Notes: generated by a model from the letters alone, not told the origin. 64,000 bases of DNA from Saccharopolyspora erythraea NRRL 2338 (GCF_000062885.1 NC_009142.1:2779584-2843583); one strand, 5' to 3'. Shown: positions 42,782-53,385, counted from the stretch's first letter. A program made the numbers and translations.

Positions 42782-45700
42782 ATGGTGCCGGGGGAGGTGA
42801 GGCGGCTTTTTTTGGTGTTGACGGGTGAGGATATGACGGATGCGGATGAGGGTGTGTTGTTTGCGGTGGCGGAGTTGTTGGAGGCGGGTGCGGTGGGGGT
42901 GGCGGAGGTTTCTCCGGTGTTGCGGGAGTTGGTGGGGCGGGTGCGGCGGGTGTTTTCGGGGAAGGCGGCGGATCGGTTTGCGGAGCGGTTGGAGGGGTTT
43001 GTGCCGTTGTTGGAGCGGGGTGGGGCGGCGTTGTCGGAGGTGGCGGTGAAGGTTCGGGAGTTGGCGTTGCAGGTGCAGTATTTGAAGTTGATGACGGTGT
43101 ATGGGTTGGTGTTGTTGTTGGCGGAGATTGCGTGGGCGTTTGCGATGGCGGGGGTGACGGGGGGTGGGTCGATGGCGTGGTTGGCGGGGCGGTTTGCGGT
43201 GATGCGGTTGTTGTTGCGGTCGTGGTGGGGTGAGTTGTTTGTGCGGTTGGCGATGGCGCAGGTGGCGGGTATTGGGGTGCAGTTGGTGCTGGATCCGGCG
43301 GTGCAGGGGACGCAGATCGCGATGGGGACGCGGAAGCCGGGGGAGTGGGATGAGAAGGCGACGGTGGATGCGGTGGGTGTGGGGGCGATGAGTGGGTTGT
43401 TTGCGTTGCCGATGTCGGCGTTGGGGAATGTGGTGGGGAATGTGGTGTCGGGGGTGTTGGTGCGGGGGTTGGGTGATGCGGTGGATGGGGAGGTGTTGGC
43501 GGCGGCGGCGAGGCACGCGGTGGCCGAGCATGCCCAGAAGTATCCGATTTCGGCGATGGCGCGTTTTGCTGACGCGGTGGGGGAGAGTTTGCGGGATTAT
43601 GGGGGGATGTCGTTGGGGGGGATGTGGGCTGCGCGGGTGGGGTCGGGGTTGGGGGAGGCAATTGGTGAGGGGTTGACGGAGATGTTCGGGGAGGCGGCGT
43701 ATGGGGCGGTGACGGGGGATGGGGAGTTTAATCCGTTTTCGTTGACGGCGGGGTTGTCGGAGGGTGTGGGGTCGTGGGTGGGTGAGGTTGTGGGGTTGTG
43801 GTGGCGGGGGTTGTTGGTGCCGGGTGGGGGGAGTCCGTATGTGGAGTCGGGTTCTGGCTCGGATTCGGGTTCGGATTCGGCGCCGTTGGTGGAAAAGCCG
43901 TCCGATTTCGATGATGAGGCGGGTGGTGATTCCGGGTATGACTCGGGGTATGAGTCGGGCGGTGATTCGGATGGGGAGTCGGTGTTTGCGGATGGGGGTT
44001 CTGGTTCGGGTTCGGGGGTGGAGGTGTCGGGTCCGTTGGGCGGGGGTGCGGGCTGGTCGACCGGCCCCGGCCCCGCTGCGGGTGTGGGTGGGGGTGTGCC
44101 GGTCGGGGTCGATCGCGGCAGTGTGTCGGTGCCGGAGGGTGCGGGCTCGGGTGTGGGGGAGTCGGTCTCGGCCGGTGGTGGTGTTTCCGGTCCGGGTGGC
44201 TCGTCGACCGCGGGCGCGGTGGCTGGGGGCTTGGCTGGGGGCTTGGCTGGGGGGTCGGAGACGTCAGGGGCTGGGTCGGAGAGTGCGGTCGCGGGTGCGG
44301 CCCCGGTGGTCGGCGGCGGAGTGTCCGCGGCCGCGCAGCCGGGTCCCGGGACGGGCCCGGTCGAGTCGAGCGGTGGTCCGGGTGTCGCGCCGGTTGGTGG
44401 TGTGACGGGTGCCGGTCCGGTTTCGCAGGGCTCGGTTTCGCAGGGCTCGGTGTCTTCTGGCACCGGCCCGGCGCCGGGCGGTGCTGCTGGCGGGGAGTAC
44501 GGCCGCGGCGGCTCGGCGACTGGTGCCGGGGCGGTGCCGGCATCGTCGGTGGATGGTGGCCCGGTTGTGTCTTCTGCGGGTTCGCGCACCGGTGGGGTGG
44601 TGGATCCCGCGACCAATGCTGGTGAGGTGTGGGCTGGGGATGTGGAGGGGGTGCGGTCGCAGACTCCGCCGCCGCCCTATACCGAGTTTGACACCGGGGC
44701 TTCTTCCGACCCGGATGTGAGTGTGCCGCCGCCCGCTTATAGCGAGACCGAGTCCGGAACGGTCCACGGCGGACAAGATGGGTCTGGTGTGGACTCGGCC
44801 GTGGGTGCCGGCGATGGCTCTGGGGCACAAACGTCGGTGCCGGGTGCGGTTCCCGTTGGTGGCGCGGCTGCGGTGGGGTCGGGTGCGGCGTCGTCGTTGG
44901 CGGGGTTGCCGTCGGGGGTGGCCGAGGGGGCGCGGGTCGTGCGGGTGCCGGAGCCCACCACCGGTGCGGGCACGGAGGGTGTGTCGGCGGAGCAGGTGCG
45001 GGCCCAGCTCGGCACGGGCGTGCCCTCGGCCGGTGGGCCGGTGGTGGTGGCGTCGCAGGCGGCCTCTGGTGGCGGTGTGGTGATGTCGCCGGAGCAGGCC
45101 ACGGCGCTGGCGCGGGACCTGAAAAGCGACGTGGTGGTGCTGGCGCCGGGGCGGGGGCGTCGAGGGCCTCGCTGGATGCGGTTTTCGGCCAATGGTGGGC
45201 GTCCGAAGCCCGCGGCCGACGGCTTGGCGGTGCGCCCGTCCAAGCCGGACACCTCACCGACCGCCACACGCACGGATCTGGGCTCGCTGACGCACGCCTC
45301 GACCCGCGCTCCGGAGACAGCCAAGACCCCCACACCTACGCCGACGGGCCCGGAGACGGTGACGGCGACCGCGGACGGCTCGACCGGTCACACGCCCACG
45401 ACGATGGCAGTCGGCGCGCCCGGGGATCTCGCTCGTCCGGCCGGCCGGGAGTCCACTGCGGACCGTCGGGGGGCCGGTGCATCGAGGAAGCCGGTCACGG
45501 CCCGGGGGCACGGGCGCTCGGTGACGCTTGATGAGGGCCGGTTCCCGAAGGATGAGTCGGCGTTGACGGTGTTCGCCGCGGGCTCGGCGCGGGGGAGGTG
45601 GATCGAGGGGCGGCTGCTGTCCGGGGAGGCGCTGGATGCCGCGCTGGCGGCGAGGCGTGGTGGTGGGGACCGGCGGCCGTTGCGGTTGGTCGCGTGTGAT

Positions 45701-48700
45701 TCGGCGGTTGGTGGCTGGGAATCGGATGCGGGGCGGGCGGCCGTCAGGAGTGGGTTGCCGGTGCTGGGTGTGCGGGGTTGGGTGTGGCAGGCCAAGCGTG
45801 GGGGCCGGTATCCGGAGGGGATGGCCAGTGCCCCGGTGGTGGATGGCAGTGGGCGTCCGGTGTTGCCGCCCAACGGCGGTTATGTGTTGTTCGTGCCCGG
45901 CAAGCCGGAACCGTATGACCTGGGTTCCTATGTTCCGGTGAGTCTCGGTGAGGTGGTCGCCGCGGTCGATGCCGGTGACATGGCACGGCTTGACGAGCTC
46001 ATCGCCAACGCTGAGGCCACCGCCATCACCGCGGGCGCGGTGGGCCGTATGTCGACGACCGGTGACACCCACGCCGCGGAGGTCTACAGCGGCGCCGACA
46101 CCGACTGGGCCCACTGGGCCGACACCGACACATCCCACACTGCGACCGGGGAACAGACCTTGGCGCAGCAACGCGTTGTGCTCGGAGCGACGTTGAAACG
46201 TCTCCGACTCGCCAAGTACAAGAAACAAGGTTCCGTTCAGGGGGTCAGTAGGAATCTTGCTTCCGGCATCGAGACTGGTAGGGCATTCCCGAGCGCTGAG
46301 GAGCTCGAAAGGCTGCTTGATGCTTACGGGGCAAAGCGTGAGGATCGAAGGAAACTCTTAGAGAGCCGTGACGGGATGGAGGAGGCTCTCAAGCGTGCTG
46401 ATCTGGGATCAACGCTGAAGATGCTGCGGGGCTTGACGGCGAAAATTGACGTAGAAAAAGCGACCGGTGTTTTCATTTCGACTCTGCGGGATATCGAAAA
46501 TGATCGAATTGTTCCAAGTTGGAGTCAGCTGGATGCGCTGCTGAATTATTACAATGTTCCGGAAGCGGAGAAGAACAGCATCAAAGCTCTCCGCGATGCG
46601 GTTGGGCCGGATCATGTGAGTCCGCTGCGGCGTCGGCGCGAGGCCAGGGAAGTCGGTGCGCTCGGGACGGTGATGGGTGGTGTCCACGGTAGCGAGGACG
46701 CCAGTTCCAGCGGTGGGGACGCCCTGCGCGGGGGCGACGCTGCAGGTGCGATGGATCTCGTGTCCGCTCAGGAGGGGGCGCGGCTGGGTGATGGTGGTCG
46801 GGATGCGGTGTCCGAGTGGAGCAGGGCTCGCGGTGTGGAGTGGGCGCGGTTGGTGGCTGAGTGGGCCGCTTTGGTGGATCAGTTGCGTGGGCTTTTTGCG
46901 GTTGTTCCGGATGGTGTGGTGGCTGCCGGGATGCGGGAGGGCTTCGAGGCGTGGGTGGCGTCGGTGGAGTCTGCTTTGTGGCTGGGGCCGGTGGCGCTGG
47001 AAGTGTTGCGTGGTCATGTGGGTCTTGCGCTGCGGTCGTTGCGGGCGCTGTGGAGCGCAGCGTGGGGTCCGGCCGGGGGTGTGTCGGGTGTGGGTGTGGT
47101 GCCGTTGGTGGATTCGCGGCGTGGCGGTGGGTTTGTGGGTGTGGCGCTGTTGAGTGTGGGTGAGGGACAGGTGGTGGCGGATGCGGTATGGAGAGGTGCT
47201 GCGGGGGTGTTCGGTCCGCGGTCGTTTGTGTTGGTGGCGCATGGCTCGGCTGGGGGATTTGCGGGGCCGGGTGGGATGTTGGATGCGGCTGATGTCGCGA
47301 GGGTGATGTTCGATCACCAGGTTGGGAGGTTCGGCCGGGCGGCTGTGGTGGCGTGTGCTCCGGGGGAGGCGGGGTTGCGTGGTGTGTGGATGGCGTTGCG
47401 GGAAAGTGGTTTCCGGGGTTCGGTGGAGGGTACGGAGCGGGATCACTTTGTGGTGTTCGAGTCCGGGGCGATCACGGTGGAGCGTGGGTCTGGGGCGGTG
47501 TGGCCGGCCAACGACGGTGAGGTAGTGACCTGGGACGAGCACGGTCCAATCGTCCGTAGGCTTCCGTCGCCGATGACACCGCCCAGCGGGGCGAGTGTCA
47601 CCCTCGCCGACGAGCACACTTCGGCACCACTGACCAGCGGGTCGGAAAACCGGCGGGAGCCTCGTCGAGCATGGCCTGACGCTCTGGATCCCCGGGAAGG
47701 CGGACGCTCACCCAGAGGCGAACTGGAAAGTGAGCATTCCGCGGACGCCGGCGGGCGACGGCCCGCACACGGACGGCCCGACACGGGCACGGAGACTCCA
47801 CCAGGCGGGCGACCGTCCGTTCAGAATGCCGAGTTGCTGGAGTCGAGTAGCAGGCAGGGCGACGCGGAGATCGATATTCCCGAAAACTCCGTTTCTGACG
47901 ACGGCCCGTTGTACCCGGTGCCCGACGAGCGGCCCGCCGCGGCAGAGGCCTCGCTCGACCTGAGTGCGCCGGACACCGGGCCAGTCACCGAGCGGACGCG
48001 CCAGGTCCGGGTGTTGTTGCCGCACAACGTCGTCCGGGCGGAGAACGTCGACGGCGAAGGGATCCGGCGGGACGCGCGCAAGGCGCTGGAGCGGGCCGGG
48101 GTGCCCGGGAAGAGCATCGAGCGTGTGCTGCACGGGCTGTCCGACGCCTTGCTCAAGGAGCAGGAGAATTTCACCGCGCTCAACGGCGAGGGGCTGACCG
48201 TGAGCGTCGGCCGTGGCGCGGAGGCGGTGGAGATCATCGTGCACGCCAGGATCGGCGACGACACGATCTCCGGCACCGTCCCGGAGACGGTGGCCCAGAA
48301 GCCCCCGAAGCCGGGCAAAAAAGGTAAGAAGTCCAAAGAGAACAAGATCGAGAACGCTAAGGGCGGCTACGGCAAGGTCAAGCACGAGGCGTCGTCCCCC
48401 GGCCGTCGAGACGACGGGTTGAGCCACCGCGCCAGTATCCCCGTGCCGCTGCTGTCCGGTGCGTACGTGCAGACCGCGATCAACATCAAGGGGCTCACGC
48501 CGCAATCGTCCTGGAAGGTCACCGAGAGCTCGGAACTTCAACACGGCACATCGGTCGAGCCGCCTGGTGCTCGCACCAGCAGCTCGCACGACCTGACGCA
48601 CACCGCTACCGTGCTGCGAACCGGCCAGGATCCCGTGCAGGTAAGCGGGCAGAGCGCCGGGGCGGCGACCGTGAGCACCCCGAACGCCCTGCACGGCCTG

Positions 48701-51700
48701 CGGCGCACGAACACCGCCGAGCTCGATGACGCGTCCGCGCAAGAGCTCGAGAACTGGCTCAACAACGAACCCTCCGCGAGCCCCGGCGAGTCGTCCTACC
48801 TGCGCGGCGACCGGGCGTTGTTCGACGGGGCCAAGGAGCTCGTCGACCGGCACCCGGACTGGGCGGGGAAGGCCGACGAGATCGGTTCCCCGCTGCGCAA
48901 CACCCTGCGGGCCGTGGTCAGCGGCGCCAACCTCAGCAAGCGGGGCCCAGAGGTGCTGGCCGGAGGTAGAATCACCAACGATTTGAAGATCCAGGACGCG
49001 GCCGGGAAGACCCGTACTGCCACCATGGAGCTCGCGGTCCTCCAAGGCGAGCTGTATGCCCTGCGCACCGACTCGGAAACTCCGTCCGGTGACGCGAAGT
49101 TCACCACCAAGTCCGGACGCAAGGACGGCCGTTCGCTGAAGGCCACCGAGAAACAGCCGGTGGGCTTCGGCGGCCGGTTGCGGTTCACCAAGAACCTTTA
49201 CGACGACGACGCCAACCTGCTCGACTTGCGTTTGGCTGGGCAGTTCAAGCGGATCTCGAAGGAGGAGCACGAGGAGACACTCGGTGAGGACCTGCACACC
49301 GAGCTCGTGTGGGAGCACCAGGGCGAGCTGCACGGCACCGCCGCGGACCTGGTCTACGTCCTAACGATCAAGTTCGACGATGGCAGGGTTTGGAAAACCT
49401 TGCTCGAGGTCGCGGCTGGCCTCACCAAGTGGCGTGTGCGAGCCCCGGGCACGACGGACTCCGTTCCGGCCGAGGCAGCGCGGCTGGATGCGAAGCCGTT
49501 CCCGCCGCAGAAGGTCCTCGGCGCGTCCGAAACCCGCTTCCCCAACGTGGACCGGGTCAAGGAGGCACTGCGCGAGATGCTGCCCACAGGGGTGCTGCAG
49601 CGCGAGGGTACGACCGCCGAAGAGCACATGGCCGACAACGAGACGAAGCTCAACACCCTCGTGTCCGACCGCGGGTTCGGCAACCACCCCGCGAGCCTCA
49701 ACGGACCGGGCCTGCCGATGGTTTTCACCCGCGCCACCTACGCCAATACCTCTCGCCCGGACGACTTCGTCGGCGCGGTTGTCCAGGTCGTTCCGCGCGG
49801 CACCCAGCCGGGCGAAAGCTATGGCACCTTCGACTCGGTCCCAGCGGAGGCCAGGGGTGCCGGTGGAAACGTACCGGGCGCCGAGCTGAAGGGCGAGCTG
49901 ACCACCAGCAGGAAAGTCGAGCACAGCAGCTCGATCAAGACCGGTCTGACCGCCGGTGGCGGTGGTGGTTTTCGTGGGAAGGTCGATGCGCTGGGGCCCG
50001 TGGGGGCGGCGGACTTCAACGTCCAGCGCGCCGACAAGTACGGCACTGCCGAGTCAAGTCTGGACACCTCTTCAGGGGTCGGGCGCGGCCAGGGGTGGCA
50101 GTCCTCGAATATCGGGGAGCACCACGCCCATGTCGACTATCTGATTACCGTGTTCGACAACGACGGTGTGTTCGGCCAGCGGATCATCGAAGGCGGTCCG
50201 GCGACCACTTTCGCCGGTGGTGCGCTTCCCATCGGAGACCGCTCGGCGGGCGCGGGAGGTGCCGGCCCGAACGCCACCGGTCGGACCAGCACCGGTTCGA
50301 GGACTACCGACGGGAGCAGCATTGGAACTCGCGATTCGGACGCGGACGCCGCGGCCGCCTCCTTCCGCGAAGTCGAGCACGACACACCGCGTCGGCCGGA
50401 AGGCTGGACGCCCGCCGCGTTGCCCGACTGCTACGTGGTGTACGGCCTGGACCTGCCTGTCGTCCGCGGCCACGAGCTCACCACCCGGCTGCTCGGCGAC
50501 TTCGGAAACAACAACGTCATCGCCGCGCACCAAGTGCATTGCTTCTCCAGTCCTGAAGAGATCGCCGCCAACTTCGACAGCGTTGCCACCGGCACCTACG
50601 AGAGCGTGGTGTACCGCTTCGGCAAAGGCTGGGTCATGCCCCTCGAGGAGAGGCTCGGCGACATCAAGCAGCACACGGTGTTGAGCAACGGCCGCGCGAT
50701 CGGGCTACTGCAGAACGTCGAGCTGAACCAGATCAGCAAGGTCAGCGGCGCCACTGGACACGGCACCTCCGACTTCAGCGGCGGAGGCTGGAGCCAGCGC
50801 GTCCGCCTGGGCGGACAGGACATCCTCGACATCGTCAGGGTCCTGCCGATGGGCAGCCACGCGAACACCCCGTCGGCATCGGAAGGAAGGTCGGTCAGCC
50901 AGGAGTTCGAGCACACCACGACCATCACCTATAAGGGACCCGTGTACTTGGTCGCCTACGACAGCAGCACGCTGCTCACCGGCAGCGAGTCCGAACACGG
51001 CGCGAACCCGCTGTTCAGGAAGTCCTGGGGGACACGTCACCTCGAAGCGCACAAAAAGAACTCGGTACTGCTGTTGGTGCCCGCCGCCGAGGCCATCCGG
51101 CGTGCACTGGTACCGGACGCGGAGGCCGCCCCTGCCACCGGCGACGGCCCAACCTACGAGCCGACGGCGCTTGTCGACAGCGGGCACACCTCGGTCACCG
51201 TCCGGCCCGAAGTCACCGAGCATCTGCTCGAGTCGATCAAGGAGCTGCTCAGCAACGTCCCGCAGACGGACGTGCCGCGCACCGTCACACAGCAGTTCGC
51301 CGACTTGCTCACCGAGCTCGCGCTCGGACCGGCTGAAAAGCGCGCTAGCCGGGACGTGTTCCGCCAGAGCGTCCGCGATGTCGCCCCGCGCGGCATGCAA
51401 GCGCTGCTGAGCGACTTGCGCGGACCGGGCAAGCAGTGGTCCACCACGATTTCCGGGCCGCTCGGCACGATCGACGTCACGCTGAACCTGAAGGGCCGCG
51501 AAAGCCGCGGCCGGTTCGACGGAGTCGAAGCAGGATGGAGCGAAAAGCACGAGATCAAGACGGCCTCCGCGCGCACCGTCACCACGAAGAGCGGGCAGCA
51601 GCGCAGGTTCCGGCCGATGGTCGGTGTGCAGGAGGCGGGCCACGACTCGCAAAGGACGCTTCTCGAACAGAACTCCTATGCCCGGAAGTTGTCCACGAAG

Positions 51701-52735
51701 GTCGTCGAGACCAGCAGCGAGGAGAACACCCGGACCTACTCGTTCAAGAGCGACTTCGCGACGTTCGTGCACGACCTGGACCTCGAACTGACGCTGATCA
51801 AAACCGCGCACGCCAACCGCGCACCTCGGACCCTGACCGGTGGCCTCGCCGACCGGGCGGCCCCGATGAGCCCACAGACCGAACCGCACAAGATGTCGTT
51901 GCCCGGTGCGGTGCGCAGGCGCGTGCCCATCGGGGAGCTCGGCCGCTCCGAGCACCAGCCGGGGCGGATTGACGCGCTGCCCGACATGAGTCACGCGACG
52001 GCGAACTCCGACGAGGTGCACAAGGCTCTCCTCAAGCGTTTCCTCCTCCCCCCGGTCGAGCGGACCGCGGCCATCGCGCCGCCGGTGCCGCTCAAGGCGA
52101 CCTGGACTCGGCACGCCATCGTGATCGGAACGACCACCAGCGCGCTTTCGGCGCACCTGCCGAAGGCGATGGGCGAAAGCGGCTACCTGCTCGGCGGGCT
52201 CGACCACGACAGCCACGCCGATGACGACACATCGCATCCGTTGAAGTCGCTGGTTTTCCACGTGTATCTGGAAGACGCACACGTCACGCCGACCGGAGAC
52301 TCGGCGGGCCTGACGAGCAAGGGCTCCACGACCAAGAGCATCAAGGAGAAGCACGAGAAGGACCTGGAACTCAAGACCGCCGTCCGGACGCCGGTGGACG
52401 ACCTGGAAGATCCCAGACTCGTCACGCGCACCACCGGCGCGACCTTCCGGCAGACCCCGCAGGCCACCATGGGCGGCCCGGAGTACTCCAGGGCGCAGAC
52501 CTCGGACGTGGAGGTGAAGTTCAAGGCCCCCAAGCCGGAGCAGAAGTCCCGTGGCGAGACCTACCTGGTCAGCGCAATGGCGAACTGGACGATCACGCCG
52601 AGCCACCGGGGTGACGCACCCGACGGCTGGAACGAGCCGCTGCACGCCCGCGACAAGGTCTTCGTGCACACCGACGAGATCGGTCTGCTCATTATGGGGC
52701 TGCGGCCCCCGCACCCTGCGGAGGCCGAACCGTAG
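42782..52735 (+). CDS. Giant mosaic protein: WXG100-like N-terminus, two 'lonely Cys' domains, two HTH domains
   Basis: About 3,317 residues from ATG 42782 ('MVPGEVRRLFLVLTGEDM'; GTG 42755 or 42767 also possible). 1-350: helical, WXG100/CpnT-like type of N-terminus, with hydrophobic helices near 90-160. 350-780: Gly/Ser/Pro linker with repeats ('GGLAGGLAGG', 'SQGSVSQGSVS') and two PPxY motifs ('PPPPYTEF' at about 631, 'PPPAYSE' at about 650). 910-1060: first Cys domain, Cys972 in 'LVACDSAVGG'. 1125-1280: two Cro/C1-type HTHs ('VSRNLASGIETGRAFPS' and 'ATGVFISTLRDIENDRIVPS'). 1400-1590: second Cys domain, His1487 ('LVAHGSAGG') and Cys1525 ('VVACAPG'), the spacing and context of a caspase-like His-Cys dyad. 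1690-3317: unassigned, Lys/Glu-rich strand-like repeats. No signal peptide. Such giant proteins occur in actinomycetes and are sometimes called lonely-Cys proteins; toxin, effector or self-processing roles are guesses. Confidence 0.85.
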   Translation: MVPGEVRRLFLVLTGEDMTDADEGVLFAVAELLEAGAVGVAEVSPVLRELVGRVRRVFSGKAADRFAERLEGFVPLLERGGAALSEVAVKVRELALQVQYLKLMTVYGLVLLLAEIAWAFAMAGVTGGGSMAWLAGRFAVMRLLLRSWWGELFVRLAMAQVAGIGVQLVLDPAVQGTQIAMGTRKPGEWDEKATVDAVGVGAMSGLFALPMSALGNVVGNVVSGVLVRGLGDAVDGEVLAAAARHAVAEHAQKYPISAMARFADAVGESLRDYGGMSLGGMWAARVGSGLGEAIGEGLTEMFGEAAYGAVTGDGEFNPFSLTAGLSEGVGSWVGEVVGLWWRGLLVPGGGSPYVESGSGSDSGSDSAPLVEKPSDFDDEAGGDSGYDSGYESGGDSDGESVFADGGSGSGSGVEVSGPLGGGAGWSTGPGPAAGVGGGVPVGVDRGSVSVPEGAGSGVGESVSAGGGVSGPGGSSTAGAVAGGLAGGLAGGSETSGAGSESAVAGAAPVVGGGVSAAAQPGPGTGPVESSGGPGVAPVGGVTGAGPVSQGSVSQGSVSSGTGPAPGGAAGGEYGRGGSATGAGAVPASSVDGGPVVSSAGSRTGGVVDPATNAGEVWAGDVEGVRSQTPPPPYTEFDTGASSDPDVSVPPPAYSETESGTVHGGQDGSGVDSAVGAGDGSGAQTSVPGAVPVGGAAAVGSGAASSLAGLPSGVAEGARVVRVPEPTTGAGTEGVSAEQVRAQLGTGVPSAGGPVVVASQAASGGGVVMSPEQATALARDLKSDVVVLAPGRGRRGPRWMRFSANGGRPKPAADGLAVRPSKPDTSPTATRTDLGSLTHASTRAPETAKTPTPTPTGPETVTATADGSTGHTPTTMAVGAPGDLARPAGRESTADRRGAGASRKPVTARGHGRSVTLDEGRFPKDESALTVFAAGSARGRWIEGRLLSGEALDAALAARRGGGDRRPLRLVACDSAVGGWESDAGRAAVRSGLPVLGVRGWVWQAKRGGRYPEGMASAPVVDGSGRPVLPPNGGYVLFVPGKPEPYDLGSYVPVSLGEVVAAVDAGDMARLDELIANAEATAITAGAVGRMSTTGDTHAAEVYSGADTDWAHWADTDTSHTATGEQTLAQQRVVLGATLKRLRLAKYKKQGSVQGVSRNLASGIETGRAFPSAEELERLLDAYGAKREDRRKLLESRDGMEEALKRADLGSTLKMLRGLTAKIDVEKATGVFISTLRDIENDRIVPSWSQLDALLNYYNVPEAEKNSIKALRDAVGPDHVSPLRRRREAREVGALGTVMGGVHGSEDASSSGGDALRGGDAAGAMDLVSAQEGARLGDGGRDAVSEWSRARGVEWARLVAEWAALVDQLRGLFAVVPDGVVAAGMREGFEAWVASVESALWLGPVALEVLRGHVGLALRSLRALWSAAWGPAGGVSGVGVVPLVDSRRGGGFVGVALLSVGEGQVVADAVWRGAAGVFGPRSFVLVAHGSAGGFAGPGGMLDAADVARVMFDHQVGRFGRAAVVACAPGEAGLRGVWMALRESGFRGSVEGTERDHFVVFESGAITVERGSGAVWPANDGEVVTWDEHGPIVRRLPSPMTPPSGASVTLADEHTSAPLTSGSENRREPRRAWPDALDPREGGRSPRGELESEHSADAGGRRPAHGRPDTGTETPPGGRPSVQNAELLESSSRQGDAEIDIPENSVSDDGPLYPVPDERPAAAEASLDLSAPDTGPVTERTRQVRVLLPHNVVRAENVDGEGIRRDARKALERAGVPGKSIERVLHGLSDALLKEQENFTALNGEGLTVSVGRGAEAVEIIVHARIGDDTISGTVPETVAQKPPKPGKKGKKSKENKIENAKGGYGKVKHEASSPGRRDDGLSHRASIPVPLLSGAYVQTAINIKGLTPQSSWKVTESSELQHGTSVEPPGARTSSSHDLTHTATVLRTGQDPVQVSGQSAGAATVSTPNALHGLRRTNTAELDDASAQELENWLNNEPSASPGESSYLRGDRALFDGAKELVDRHPDWAGKADEIGSPLRNTLRAVVSGANLSKRGPEVLAGGRITNDLKIQDAAGKTRTATMELAVLQGELYALRTDSETPSGDAKFTTKSGRKDGRSLKATEKQPVGFGGRLRFTKNLYDDDANLLDLRLAGQFKRISKEEHEETLGEDLHTELVWEHQGELHGTAADLVYVLTIKFDDGRVWKTLLEVAAGLTKWRVRAPGTTDSVPAEAARLDAKPFPPQKVLGASETRFPNVDRVKEALREMLPTGVLQREGTTAEEHMADNETKLNTLVSDRGFGNHPASLNGPGLPMVFTRATYANTSRPDDFVGAVVQVVPRGTQPGESYGTFDSVPAEARGAGGNVPGAELKGELTTSRKVEHSSSIKTGLTAGGGGGFRGKVDALGPVGAADFNVQRADKYGTAESSLDTSSGVGRGQGWQSSNIGEHHAHVDYLITVFDNDGVFGQRIIEGGPATTFAGGALPIGDRSAGAGGAGPNATGRTSTGSRTTDGSSIGTRDSDADAAAASFREVEHDTPRRPEGWTPAALPDCYVVYGLDLPVVRGHELTTRLLGDFGNNNVIAAHQVHCFSSPEEIAANFDSVATGTYESVVYRFGKGWVMPLEERLGDIKQHTVLSNGRAIGLLQNVELNQISKVSGATGHGTSDFSGGGWSQRVRLGGQDILDIVRVLPMGSHANTPSASEGRSVSQEFEHTTTITYKGPVYLVAYDSSTLLTGSESEHGANPLFRKSWGTRHLEAHKKNSVLLLVPAAEAIRRALVPDAEAAPATGDGPTYEPTALVDSGHTSVTVRPEVTEHLLESIKELLSNVPQTDVPRTVTQQFADLLTELALGPAEKRASRDVFRQSVRDVAPRGMQALLSDLRGPGKQWSTTISGPLGTIDVTLNLKGRESRGRFDGVEAGWSEKHEIKTASARTVTTKSGQQRRFRPMVGVQEAGHDSQRTLLEQNSYARKLSTKVVETSSEENTRTYSFKSDFATFVHDLDLELTLIKTAHANRAPRTLTGGLADRAAPMSPQTEPHKMSLPGAVRRRVPIGELGRSEHQPGRIDALPDMSHATANSDEVHKALLKRFLLPPVERTAAIAPPVPLKATWTRHAIVIGTTTSALSAHLPKAMGESGYLLGGLDHDSHADDDTSHPLKSLVFHVYLEDAHVTPTGDSAGLTSKGSTTKSIKEKHEKDLELKTAVRTPVDDLEDPRLVTRTTGATFRQTPQATMGGPEYSRAQTSDVEVKFKAPKPEQKSRGETYLVSAMANWTITPSHRGDAPDGWNEPLHARDKVFVHTDEIGLLIMGLRPPHPAEAEP

Positions 52736-53385
52736 ATTACGGCGTTTGCTGGCTCCGGTGCCGCCGATGGCGTCCGCGGCGCTCAAGACTCCGAGCCTTC
52801 CGCCAGCGGTTTGCCGTCGCGTGCGGAGGGGACGGAGGTCGCGGAGCGGTCGGTTGTGCGGGCTGCGCGCGCTGCTGCTTGGGGAGACTGATCTTCCGCG
52901 TGAGGCGGGGGCTGCTTCGGAGGAAGGGAATTCCGGGTCGTCGGGTAGTGGGTAGCCAGACGGCCGGCATCGGAGGCGTCGGGCATGGCCGTCCGCTGTG
53001 GATCCTCAAACTGGTGGGCGTGCGCTGGTGACCGGGTTGAAGCGTGAGCATTCCGCGGAAACGTTGGGGCAGCGGTCGGTGCGCGGGCGGCGGACACCGG
53101 TACCGACGAGCCGGTTGCTTCTGCCGGGCCTGCGGGGCCCACCGGTGAGAACGTGCCGGCATCGTCCAGGGGTCTGGGTAGTGGGGACGCTGTTCGAGGG
53201 TGGTGGCGTGCGGTTTCCCAGCAATCGTCGGTGGAGGTGCCAGCGTGTGCGGTGGGATCGCGGCCTGTGCCTGCTGGGCCGGACAACTGGTGGGGTTACT
53301 GGCTTGGTCAAGGTGTTGCCGGAATGGGCTCTGCCCAGGCGCAATCTGCGTGTTGTGTAGAGCGCACCTGACCGGGCATTGATGC
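52736..53385. pseudogene. Relic of a gene related to the giant protein
   Basis: No intact frame, but plus-strand DNA shares words with the giant gene: GTGAGCATTCCGCGGA occurs at 53043-53058 and again at about 47732 in the giant gene. Gly/Ser/Glu/Pro-rich translated pieces ('GSGDAVRGWWRAVSQQSS', 'PASSRGLGSG') resemble its linker. Several frameshifts and stops. It could be a decayed cassette or the remains of a duplicate. Confidence 0.4.

Noticed and set aside
50705-52786. 693-codon minus-strand frame opposite the giant gene
   Set aside because: Antisense of the giant frame; Arg/His/Val-rich shadow.
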